A stretch of DNA of 40,942 bases from Spirochaetales bacterium (GTDB lineage: Bacteria > Spirochaetota > Spirochaetia > DSM-2461), in NCBI GenBank assembly GCA_028532905.1, contig JAQQAM010000276.1, positions 1 to 40,942 on the forward strand. Direction: 5' to 3'. The notes beneath the pieces were generated by a model. It did no database searches and had not been told where the DNA came from. It was given only the letters and a program-made list of their open reading frames with translations. Positions 8,596 to 16,052 of the stretch are shown here, in pieces. Positions within the stretch are counted from its first letter, which is position 1. Every line of letters starts with the position of its first letter. Both the position numbers and the translations under genes were made by a program.

Positions 8596-9607
8596 AATGA
8601 GACAATTTCTGCTTCAACTTCCCCAGTTCTGTTTCAAAGTACTCAATCTGTGGATTATATACCGGATCATCAGTGATTAGAAGCATATTGATCTCTTTAA
8701 TCAGTTTATCTATCAGATCAAGATCATAACTGAGAGCATAGTTTAAGATAATTTGTCTGCCGTCCACCGTCTCCCTTGCAACGGGAGCCGCTGTACTGAC
8801 AGAGGAAGGAGCTTTCCGGGCTGAGAGAACTGGTCCCCCGGCGGTCAGGGCATACTGAACGGAGAGCTCTGTTCCCGGAGGAATGGAGACAGCATTGAAG
8901 AAAATGCCCGCTGCCGAGTCGTTTATGGAGTAAGGAAGTAGGGAGAAGTCACGACCTTCTCTGAGATTAAAATCCCAGTCACTGTCATTCAGTCGTTTCC
9001 AGTTGGCAAAAATAAGCCTGTCCGGCTTTCTGTCTCCCAGAGTTGTATATGTCAGCTGGCTGCCCGATTCCGTACCCGGATAGGTACCCCAGTAATCGGG
9101 GACTTCCGCTCCGCTCCACTCCCTTTCTGAGTTAACCGGTAAATTGCCTTCCACCAGAAAGTCAGGACCGTCTGCATTATTATGGGTATCAATAAGATTC
9201 TTCAGTCCGACGGAAATATAGTTTTTACTCAGATTTCTGACGGTCAGGGTAATCCGGAACCCCTTTATACTGTGGTCCACCTGCACAGTCTGAGTAACAT
9301 GAAGAATATTATTACTCCAGTGGGCTGATGCATAACCGTTGTTGGATTCAGTATGCTGATTGAAAAACGAGTTTTTCTGAAGTCTGTATGTTCTGTTATC
9401 GATCACAATATTTATGTAGGAAGTCCGGCTGTCTCTGTCCTCATAAAGGGGAAGAACTTTTCCGTTAACATTATAGAAAAGACTCCAGACTGCATTTTTC
9501 TCATCAAATAGTATGCGGGATGTATTATCCTTAAGCTCCAGTGCCCCAAGTCCGCAGAAACCGTAGACAATCATCAGGACTAATGCTGTAATTTTAAGTT
9601 TATTCAC
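8579..9607 (-). CDS. Exported protein of unknown function
   Basis: A 342-residue protein with a hydrophobic N-terminal segment (LKITALVLMIVYGFCGLGAL) that looks like a signal peptide cleaved after about residue 22. The mature part is rich in beta-type sequence (alternating hydrophobics, many Asn, Asp and Thr) up to about residue 270. It ends in a helical, Leu/Lys-rich segment. I recognise no catalytic motif. The start is placed at GTG 9607 because GGAGG lies 8 nt upstream, inside the end of the preceding gene. GTG 9616 is too close to that site. It overlaps both neighbours and belongs to the three-gene envelope run between rpe and recA. Confidence 0.75.
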   Translation of the reverse strand: MNKLKITALVLMIVYGFCGLGALELKDNTSRILFDEKNAVWSLFYNVNGKVLPLYEDRDSRTSYINIVIDNRTYRLQKNSFFNQHTESNNGYASAHWSNNILHVTQTVQVDHSIKGFRITLTVRNLSKNYISVGLKNLIDTHNNADGPDFLVEGNLPVNSEREWSGAEVPDYWGTYPGTESGSQLTYTTLGDRKPDRLIFANWKRLNDSDWDFNLREGRDFSLLPYSINDSAAGIFFNAVSIPPGTELSVQYALTAGGPVLSARKAPSSVSTAAPVARETVDGRQIILNYALSYDLDLIDKLIKEINMLLITDDPVYNPQIEYFETELGKLKQKLSHYENLQ

Positions 9608-10421
9608 CTGATTCACCTCCGGAAGAACCTTTCAGCAGTTTTTCTTTCATATGAAGCGCATCCTCTTTCAGGCTCAACAGCTTCAGTCTGTTCTCATAGA
9701 TCTCACGGGTTCTGGTCAACTCCACCAGTTTCTGCTGATACACAGCCAATGCCTGGTTGAATTCCTTTTCCTTCTGCCCGTATTCCTCTGAACTTTTCAG
9801 AAATTCTTCATGACTCCACTGTAGCAGTTTGAGAAGTTCTTCCTCTCTGTTGCGGTACTCTATCAGGGAAAGGCGGTATCGTGACGCCTCAGTTTTTACA
9901 CTGCCCGGATAATTTTCCAGAAGACTGCTGTATATCTCTCCAGCCTCCTCGAAACGGCCCAGCTGATAAAGGGATTCTCCAATCCAGAACAGACTGTTTG
10001 CATAATAGGGACTGTCTTCATATAAGGTAAGAAAAGAGGAATAAAAGTGAATGGTCTTATCATATTCCCCCTGAAGAAACATGATTCTGCCCTTGTAATA
10101 CTGACCGGGAACATTCAAGGCATGGGATGAATAACTGACAAGAAAATTTTCAAGATACCGGGAGGATTCTTCCAGATTCCCCTGCTCCAGATAACTTCGG
10201 GAGAGCCAGTACAGGGCATCACCATGAAGATCATCTGACGCCGGATCATCCATAACGGTCATAAACATCCGTCCGGCCTGTTCATAACGGGCTTCCTTAA
10301 AAAGATCCAGACCAAACAGGAATTCGTCATTCAGAGCATCCCCGGCATACAGAATCTGCCCCGACAGAATACAGGCAGCCAGAACAGCCAGAGTTTTATG
10401 TTGCAGAATTTTCCACTTCAT
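9600..10421 (-). CDS. Exported TPR-repeat protein (YbgF/BamD-like repeats)
   Basis: A 273-residue protein with a signal peptide (KTLAVLAACILSGQILYAGD). Five or so tetratricopeptide repeats follow (about residues 33-190), with motifs such as ALYWLSRSYLEQGNLEESSRYLENF and SLFWIGESLYQLGRFEEAGEIY. The last 80 residues form a probable coiled coil. Repeats of this style occur in YbgF and BamD, which scaffold envelope complexes, but no lipobox or other diagnostic feature supports either name. The start is ATG 10421 with GAGG about 8-9 nt upstream. An upstream GTG at 10436 lacks a good site. It is the first gene after rpe and overlaps the next gene. Confidence 0.82.
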   Translation of the reverse strand: MKWKILQHKTLAVLAACILSGQILYAGDALNDEFLFGLDLFKEARYEQAGRMFMTVMDDPASDDLHGDALYWLSRSYLEQGNLEESSRYLENFLVSYSSHALNVPGQYYKGRIMFLQGEYDKTIHFYSSFLTLYEDSPYYANSLFWIGESLYQLGRFEEAGEIYSSLLENYPGSVKTEASRYRLSLIEYRNREEELLKLLQWSHEEFLKSSEEYGQKEKEFNQALAVYQQKLVELTRTREIYENRLKLLSLKEDALHMKEKLLKGSSGGESGE

Positions 10422-10487
10422 CAGACAGTACCTCACATTTCAAACATCGGCGGACCGTCCTTTAAAATAAAACAGCTTTCAGTCCGA

Positions 10488-11144
10488 TTAGCAATTTTTC
10501 AGATATTCAGCCTCTGCAGAGGGATCTTCAGCACCGAAAAATGCCGAACCTGCTACAAACACATCAATTCCGGCCTCCTTGCAGGCTTTTATGGTTGATC
10601 TGTTTACACCGCCATCAATTGAGATTTCAAAGGCCAGCCCCTTCTCTTTTTTCAAAGTATTGAGGGTTCGTACCTTGTCCAGACATTCGGGAATCAGTTT
10701 CTGCCCTCCGTATCCGGGATTGACTGTCATAATCAATACCAGATCAACAAACGGGAGAAGTTCTGTAAGAGCTGAAACAGGTGTGGAAGGCACAATGGAA
10801 ACACCGGCTTTCGCTCCCCCGTCCTTTATCATCTGTATGACTCTGTTGGCATGAACAACCGCTTCAGCATGGATTGTAATAAAATCGGACCCGGCGGCCA
10901 GAAAAGCGTCTATGTGGTTTTCCGGCTTTTCTATCATAAGGTGGACATCCAGGGGGAGATCCGTCCGGGACCGTATTGCCTTTACCATCTGGGAACCGAA
11001 TGTGATTTCCGGAACAAAGGAACCGTCCATCACATCAAGGTGAACCCATTCGGCTCCTGCATCCTCAATAATACTGATACCTTCACTTACATTTGCAAAA
11101 TCCGCCGCCAGAACAGACGGAGCTAACTTGATCATTTTCTTCAT
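10488..11144 (-). CDS. rpe: Ribulose-phosphate 3-epimerase
   Basis: Interconverts ribulose 5-phosphate and xylulose 5-phosphate in the pentose phosphate pathway. The 218-residue TIM barrel shows all the expected motifs: LAPSVLAADFANV at the N-terminus, HLDVMDGSFVPEITFG with metal and catalytic residues, DVHLMIEKPE, MTVNPGYGGQK, and ISIDGGVNRSTIK. Two ATGs are possible (11144 and 11135). Neither has a Shine-Dalgarno, and the promoter -10 box ends 6 nt before the first, so a leaderless start at 11144 is likely. Supply of pentose phosphates fits the deoB and deoC functions elsewhere in the window. Confidence 0.96.
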   Translation of the reverse strand: MKKMIKLAPSVLAADFANVSEGISIIEDAGAEWVHLDVMDGSFVPEITFGSQMVKAIRSRTDLPLDVHLMIEKPENHIDAFLAAGSDFITIHAEAVVHANRVIQMIKDGGAKAGVSIVPSTPVSALTELLPFVDLVLIMTVNPGYGGQKLIPECLDKVRTLNTLKKEKGLAFEISIDGGVNRSTIKACKEAGIDVFVAGSAFFGAEDPSAEAEYLKNC

Positions 11145-11150
11145 TTTTTA

Positions 11151-11178
11151 ATTATACTTAAAACCTTTTTTTTGTAAA
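11151..11178 (-). promoter_or_regulatory. Promoter of rpe, with -10 box 6 nt from the ATG
   Basis: On the minus strand TTTACA (11178-11173), a 16-bp A/T-rich spacer and a perfect TATAAT (11156-11151) precede the rpe ATG by only 6 nt. Initiation about 7 nt after the -10 box would fall at the ATG itself, giving a leaderless mRNA. No Shine-Dalgarno is present. Confidence 0.7.
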
Positions 11179-11243
11179 ACTGCACAGAGAATATAAAAAA
11201 CAGCATTTCATGAATTTTCATCACATCTCAAAGTTTCAATTTG

Positions 11244-11271
11244 TTGACTAAAGTAGCCGTACAGGTATAAT
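11244..11271 (+). promoter_or_regulatory. Sigma-70-type promoter for the TPR/greA operon
   Basis: TTGACT (11244-11249), 16-bp spacer, TATAAT (11266-11271). It points rightward and would give a leader of about 43 nt before the ATG at 11321. Together with the rpe promoter it forms a divergent pair less than 100 bp apart. Confidence 0.75.
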
Positions 11272-11320
11272 TAGAAAGATGCAGTAGTGCATTTACCTGA
11301 ATAATCAGGTTATACCGGGA

Positions 11321-12262
11321 ATGAGTGATACAGAGATAAAAAAAGACATAGATGAATATCTCGAAGATGTCTATCGCTCTACTGCGAGGAGAGAGCTTGA
11401 TGAGGCTCTTTCTGTCCTGGATAAGGCATATTCTGTAGATTTTGACCGCAAGGAACTGGCGGGACTTCTCAGGATGCTGAAGTTCTGGAAGGAACGCTGG
11501 AACAGAATGACCGACTTTACCGGTCCATATGAGAAAGGAGACTACCTTCTGAAACAGTGGGATCAGTTTACAGACTGGTCTGACCGGAACAGAAGTATTG
11601 CTCCTGAACGGGGTATTCAGTCCCTGAAGTATATGGTTCATTCGGAAGCCCTCGGCTGTTACGAACAGCTGCATCTGAATGACAATAATGATTTGGAACT
11701 GCACCTGGGCATAGGACGATGCAATAAGGTGCTGGGGAATTATGAGAAAGCAGTCACAATCCTTGAAAAAGGAGCCAAAATAAACAGAGAAAACTCTGAG
11801 ATTCTGGCAGAACTGGCTGATACTTATGCCCTCGTAGATGAAATGCAGGGGGCGAAAATATTTTTTCGTGAGGCTTTTTATCTGAGTCCGGAACAGGTTG
11901 ATCTTTCAAGACTTGAATCCGGACTGATAAAAAAGCTGATTGAGAAAGTCAAAGAGACCGGAATTACTGATGATGAGATCTGCGAATGGATTCCTGTATA
12001 TGGAGTCATTTACGGAGTGTTCAACATCAAGAGAGAGATGCGCCCCATTGAGTATGGTAAACTTAAGCAGTCGATCTTCTCTCTTCAGAATGAGATCCGG
12101 CAAAACAGTGAGAACGGGAAGCTGGTGCCCCGTTTAATAAACAGGTACTTCTGGCTTATTGATCATTATATAAGCACTAAAGAAGACAGAAAAACGATTG
12201 ACGAGGTTCTTATGAATATCAAATTGCTCAACCCGTCAATTTACCGGCAGTACATAAACTAA
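11321..12262 (+). CDS. Cytoplasmic TPR-like protein upstream of giant GreA
   Basis: A 313-residue, mostly helical and acidic protein with no signal peptide or membrane segment. Residues ~90-190 contain recognisable TPR units (LELHLGIGRCNKVLGNYEKAVTILEKGAKINRENSEILAELADTYALV). The C-terminal third is helical without clear repeats and ends in a NPSIYRQYIN tail. I do not recognise a named family. It starts the operon driven by the promoter at 11244-11271. The giant greA gene follows 22 nt later, and both proteins carry helical repeats of a similar kind. I infer that the two products may act together, for example as a scaffold on the transcription machinery, but nothing in the sequence proves it. 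Confidence 0.82.
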   Translation: MSDTEIKKDIDEYLEDVYRSTARRELDEALSVLDKAYSVDFDRKELAGLLRMLKFWKERWNRMTDFTGPYEKGDYLLKQWDQFTDWSDRNRSIAPERGIQSLKYMVHSEALGCYEQLHLNDNNDLELHLGIGRCNKVLGNYEKAVTILEKGAKINRENSEILAELADTYALVDEMQGAKIFFREAFYLSPEQVDLSRLESGLIKKLIEKVKETGITDDEICEWIPVYGVIYGVFNIKREMRPIEYGKLKQSIFSLQNEIRQNSENGKLVPRLINRYFWLIDHYISTKEDRKTIDEVLMNIKLLNPSIYRQYIN

Positions 12263-12284
12263 AGCAGGAGTTAAGACAAGAGTT

Positions 12285-14978
12285 ATGTCAGATGAAATGA
12301 TCAACAAAATCAACGATCTATTAAATGAAGAAAAATGGACCCGAGCGGCGCTGAGTAATTATACTATTAAAAATTTCGAGGAACTGGATGAAACTGTAGA
12401 AGAAATTCTGAGCTCCCAGATCCAGAATGAAATTAAGGATATGTGTGATGAACATCTGGAGCATTCCAAGAACAGCATCATCGGTCTTTATATTTCAGGA
12501 ATCATTTCTCTGGATAAACAGCAGATTGACGACTCCCACCTTGTTGAACTCATTAATATTTTTTCCGGAAACCATAAGTGGAATATTGTTGAATTCCTCT
12601 GTGAACGGATCCTCCGTTTCGGAGAAAACAAGATGGCTCTCCGTGTTCTGTCTGAATGCTACAGCAACGAAGAACGGTACGATGAGCTGTACTCCATCTG
12701 GGAAAGACTCATAAAAATTGACTACAACGAAGCAGACATTGTAAAGAAGCTTGCCGAGAAATATGAAGATGAGGGTAAAACTGAAGAAGCCGTCAGCTAC
12801 TATAAAAAGGCTATCCACAGATACATCAACAAGAATCTTTTTACGAATGTAAAGGATATCTGGGCCAAGCTGATTGAGCTCAGCCTTGACGATCTTGAGT
12901 TCTTCCTCCTGGTTGAGAAAAAGATTGCCAAGATCATGTCTATAGAAAAATCCACAATCCTTCTGGAAGACCTCTACCCTGCAATAGAGGAGAAAGGCGA
13001 ATGGAATACGGCTATTGATATTCTGAAACAGATTCTTCAGTACGATCCCAAGAGCCCCTGGGCCAGAAAAGAGATTGTTAACTGCTACAGAAAACAGCAT
13101 GAAGGACACAGCCAGCTGGAAGAGTACATTAAACTGTCCAACCTGAATCAGAGCTGGAGAAATATCACCGAAGCGATCTCAGACTTTGAAAAGCATATAT
13201 CCTTTGATGCCGGAAACTTTGTTTACCACAAAACCTGGGGTGTCGGTGTTATCCGGGAGATCAAAGGGGATGAAATTACCATAGATTTTGCCGCCAAAAG
13301 AGGACACAGCATGTCTCTTAAAATGGCCGTAAACGCACTAATGAGTCTTACCAAGAACCACATCTGGGTTCTGAAAAGCATACTCCCCAAAGAAAAACTT
13401 CATGCCAAGGTTAAAAAGGATATCCCCTGGACCCTGAAGACTGTCATCAGAAGTTTTGATAATGCCGCCGATATGAAGCGGATGAAAGCCGAACTTGTAC
13501 CTGCCATACTGACACAGGGCGAGTGGTCCAGCTGGAGCACAGAAGCCAGAAGAATTCTGAAAACCGACGCCGATTTCGGCAACATGCCTGAAAAACTGGA
13601 TCTTTTCATGGTTAGGGACAAACCCATCACCTTTGAAGAAAAGACCTTTAACAGATTCAAGGCTGAAACCAACTTTTTTGACAGATACCAGACAATTCTG
13701 GAGTTCTTGAGAGAATCCGATCCCGATTCAGACTATTTCTCTGAAATGTTCAATTATTTCACAGCCTTCCTGAAGGCGGCCAATGTAAATGAGCAGGTTG
13801 TGTGTTCCTATCTCTTTGTAACAAAGATTATCAAGGACTTTCCTTTCCTCAATCCCGGAATCAACTACGGATTTAAGGAAGTTTTCGACGATATTGAAGA
13901 TCTTGAACTCACCTTCAATGCCATTCAGTATGCGGATCTTAAACGGGATTTTCTGCAGGAAGTCAAAAACAATATCGAAGACTGGCAGGTTTACTATATC
14001 CAGCTCTTCCCCTACTACCTCCACAAATCCGTTGTTGAAGATCTGATCAGCAAGGGTTTTGACAATCTGGTAAAAGACAAGCTGCAGGATATCATGACTC
14101 ACTTCAGAGAATTCCGCGAAGCCTTTCTCTGGATTGCCAAATCTGCCGTTGAGGAGCCCTGGTTCACCTCTCTGGGAATATCCTACGAAAAGATTCTGAT
14201 CAATATGATCCACCTTCTGGATATTACATTCAGAGATATCAGCAACAAGAGAAATGTAACAGAGAATAAAAAACTCAACAGAGCCATCCAGACCTACCTT
14301 TTCAAAGAGAACAGACTGGAAGACTTTATCCTCAGCGGTGATGAAGACACAGTATCCCGCCTGTTCACTCTTCTGCAGGATGTTAAAGAGATGGATGTTA
14401 CTGTTGTTCTGGCTATCCGTCAGAAAATCAAGGATAAATATCCCAAGATCCGTTTTCTCGGCGAAAAAGAGGAAACACCCGTTGTTACGGCAACCCGTTC
14501 TCTCATTGTTCTGGAAGAAAGCCTCCGGGACAAACAGAAGGAACTCAAACACATCCTCGAAGTGGAAGTTCCCCAGAACTCCAAAGAAATTGGTATTGCC
14601 ATTGAAATGGGTGACCTTAAAGAGAATGCCGAATACAAAGCCGGTAAGGAAAAACAGGAAGCCCTCAACATACAGGTTGGCAAGCTGAAAGAAGGAATAG
14701 AAAAGGCCAAGGTTTTTGATCCCTCCACTCTGGATCTGAAGAAAGTATCCTTCGGAACCAAAGTCACTCTGACCAACGACCTGACCAGCGAAGAAGAGAT
14801 CTACACCATCCTGGGTCCCTGGGAATCAGATCCTTCCAACAATATTATCTCCTATGTGTCTCCCTTCGGTTCTGCCATTATGGGTGTGAAACTGAACAAG
14901 TCCACCAAGTTCACCATCAATGAAAAGGATTATGCCTACACGGTAAGTGCTATTGAGAAGGCAGATCTGGTTAAATAA
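12285..14978 (+). CDS. greA: Giant GreA: helical-repeat / Tudor-like / GreA fusion
   Basis: GreA rescues backtracked RNA polymerase by stimulating transcript cleavage. Here the GreA module is only the last ~164 of 897 residues (from about 734). Its coiled-coil tip motif GDLKENAEYKAGKEKQ is intact, with the acidic tip residues D777 and E780 matching E. coli GreA D41 and E44. The C-terminal globular domain follows (~815-897). Residues 1-305 are TPR-like helical repeats (RYDELYSIWERL, EDEGKTEEAVSYYKKAI). Residues ~308-355 (GNFVYHKTWGVGVIREIKGD) resemble the small SH3/Tudor-like fold of CarD, Mfd and the UvrD C-terminus, which contacts RNA polymerase; this is my inference from pattern. The middle (~360-730) is helical and unassigned. 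Borrelia and Treponema carry similarly long GreA proteins, so the length is a lineage trait, not a misassembly. Confidence 0.93.
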   Translation: MSDEMINKINDLLNEEKWTRAALSNYTIKNFEELDETVEEILSSQIQNEIKDMCDEHLEHSKNSIIGLYISGIISLDKQQIDDSHLVELINIFSGNHKWNIVEFLCERILRFGENKMALRVLSECYSNEERYDELYSIWERLIKIDYNEADIVKKLAEKYEDEGKTEEAVSYYKKAIHRYINKNLFTNVKDIWAKLIELSLDDLEFFLLVEKKIAKIMSIEKSTILLEDLYPAIEEKGEWNTAIDILKQILQYDPKSPWARKEIVNCYRKQHEGHSQLEEYIKLSNLNQSWRNITEAISDFEKHISFDAGNFVYHKTWGVGVIREIKGDEITIDFAAKRGHSMSLKMAVNALMSLTKNHIWVLKSILPKEKLHAKVKKDIPWTLKTVIRSFDNAADMKRMKAELVPAILTQGEWSSWSTEARRILKTDADFGNMPEKLDLFMVRDKPITFEEKTFNRFKAETNFFDRYQTILEFLRESDPDSDYFSEMFNYFTAFLKAANVNEQVVCSYLFVTKIIKDFPFLNPGINYGFKEVFDDIEDLELTFNAIQYADLKRDFLQEVKNNIEDWQVYYIQLFPYYLHKSVVEDLISKGFDNLVKDKLQDIMTHFREFREAFLWIAKSAVEEPWFTSLGISYEKILINMIHLLDITFRDISNKRNVTENKKLNRAIQTYLFKENRLEDFILSGDEDTVSRLFTLLQDVKEMDVTVVLAIRQKIKDKYPKIRFLGEKEETPVVTATRSLIVLEESLRDKQKELKHILEVEVPQNSKEIGIAIEMGDLKENAEYKAGKEKQEALNIQVGKLKEGIEKAKVFDPSTLDLKKVSFGTKVTLTNDLTSEEEIYTILGPWESDPSNNIISYVSPFGSAIMGVKLNKSTKFTINEKDYAYTVSAIEKADLVK

Positions 14979-15062
14979 AAAATGATTCTCTTCCCTCCGG
15001 GGAGGAGGACCTTCAGAACGTTGGCAGTTTAATTCGAACCAAACTGTGAAGGGGAAAATAAA

Positions 15063-15118
15063 AAAGGCTGCGTTCCGCCGGAGTGTATCACTCCTTACAG
15101 GAACAGCAGCCTTTCTTT
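15063..15118 (+). terminator. Nested-hairpin terminator after greA
   Basis: An outer stem AAAGGCTGC-GTTCC (15063-15076) pairs with GGAACAGCAGCCTTT (15100-15114), with one bulged base. Inside it sits a perfect inner hairpin GGAGTG-TAT-CACTCC (15080-15094). The outer stem is followed by TCTTTATT. It lies 85 nt after the greA stop and points rightward. Confidence 0.8.
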
Positions 15119-15167
15119 ATTAATATGGATCTGTATTAATGATGTATCAGTGACAGATCAGTCTGCA

Positions 15168-15941
15168 TCAGTCTTTCCAGGGGAAAATTGTACCTTTCAG
15201 TGTTCTTTTCCCTACTTTTTCCCGTTCATCTCTGATCAGAGCATTCCAGGGTATTTTCTTTCTGTCCGCATCCGGATTTTCTTCAAGATAATCATATTTC
15301 ATCAGCAGCAGCTTCATTCCCGATTCCTGCAGAACAAGGATTCCGCCGATTCCCGGAAGTATGAAAGCGAGGGCCAATGAAATGACCGCATTGACCAGAA
15401 TCCCCAGAGACATGGCAATGGCAGCTCCTGTATTGTCAAAAAAGAGAATAAAGCTTTTTTTCACAATCTTTTTCAGATCCTTGTCCAGATTATTCATAAC
15501 CGGAAAAAAGAATACCAGTGTGATTGATACAATAACACAGATCCAGAACAGAAAGGCCATACCGATCAGTCCTACAGCATTTCCCATAGCCGAATAAAAC
15601 TGAAACCCCGTGGCACAGACAAAATAAAAGAAGATAACAGCCACTCCCAGGACAAGGCTTTTCTTCCAGCTACCCTTCAGATGCCCGATAATATCCTTCA
15701 GATCAGGAGAATTATAATGGATGATGTCCCGTACATAAGCAGAAACAGCGCCCGTATACACAAAAATCAGTAAAACACTTACAACCAGAAGAGATATACT
15801 CAACACTGGTATGGAGGCCAGAGCTCTGGGAACAAATACCGGGATGGCCGCCAGCAGCAACCAGACAAAATTCAGCAGCAGCAGCCGTCCCATATTATCC
15901 CAGGCATCCCAGAAGGCTTTTTTAAACATAAAAAGAATCAT
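15168..15941 (-). CDS. Multi-spanning membrane protein, YesL/DUF624-like organisation
   Basis: A 257-residue hydrophobic protein with about five or six transmembrane segments (roughly residues 20-45, 47-75, 95-120, 125-150, 175-205). A charged cytoplasmic tail follows, rich in Lys, Arg and Asp (YDYLEENPDADRKKIPWNALI). The N-terminal pattern FKKAFWDAWDNMGRLLLLNFVWLLLAAIP resembles the beginning of YesL-type (DUF624) proteins, whose function is unknown and which often accompany sugar transport genes. No transporter gene adjoins it here. The start is ATG 15941, because AGGAG lies about 5 nt upstream. A GTG just before it is too close. The final 5' leader contains a strong hairpin directly abutting this site. 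Confidence 0.75.
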   Translation of the reverse strand: MILFMFKKAFWDAWDNMGRLLLLNFVWLLLAAIPVFVPRALASIPVLSISLLVVSVLLIFVYTGAVSAYVRDIIHYNSPDLKDIIGHLKGSWKKSLVLGVAVIFFYFVCATGFQFYSAMGNAVGLIGMAFLFWICVIVSITLVFFFPVMNNLDKDLKKIVKKSFILFFDNTGAAIAMSLGILVNAVISLALAFILPGIGGILVLQESGMKLLLMKYDYLEENPDADRKKIPWNALIRDEREKVGKRTLKGTIFPWKD

Positions 15942-15951
15942 CACATCTCCT

Positions 15952-15970
15952 ACCGGCAGGGGATGCCGGT
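15952..15970. promoter_or_regulatory. Perfect hairpin abutting the Shine-Dalgarno of the membrane protein gene
   Basis: ACCGGCA (15952-15958), loop GGGGA, TGCCGGT (15964-15970). In the minus-strand mRNA its 3' arm ends directly against AGGAG of the downstream gene. On the plus strand it is followed by TATTTTATTTT and could act as a terminator for antisense transcription toward tex. Which role applies is not clear. Confidence 0.5.
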
Positions 15971-16052
15971 TATTTTATTTTAGAATTGACAGTATAAAGA
16001 TACATAAGCAGAAGCCGCAAGGCAATCCATGGTGAGTTTTTCATCCGGAACA

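Noticed and set aside
13728-14552. Minus-strand open frame of 274 codons inside giant greA
   Set aside because: It is antisense to a conserved coding region, and its composition mirrors the codon usage of greA.
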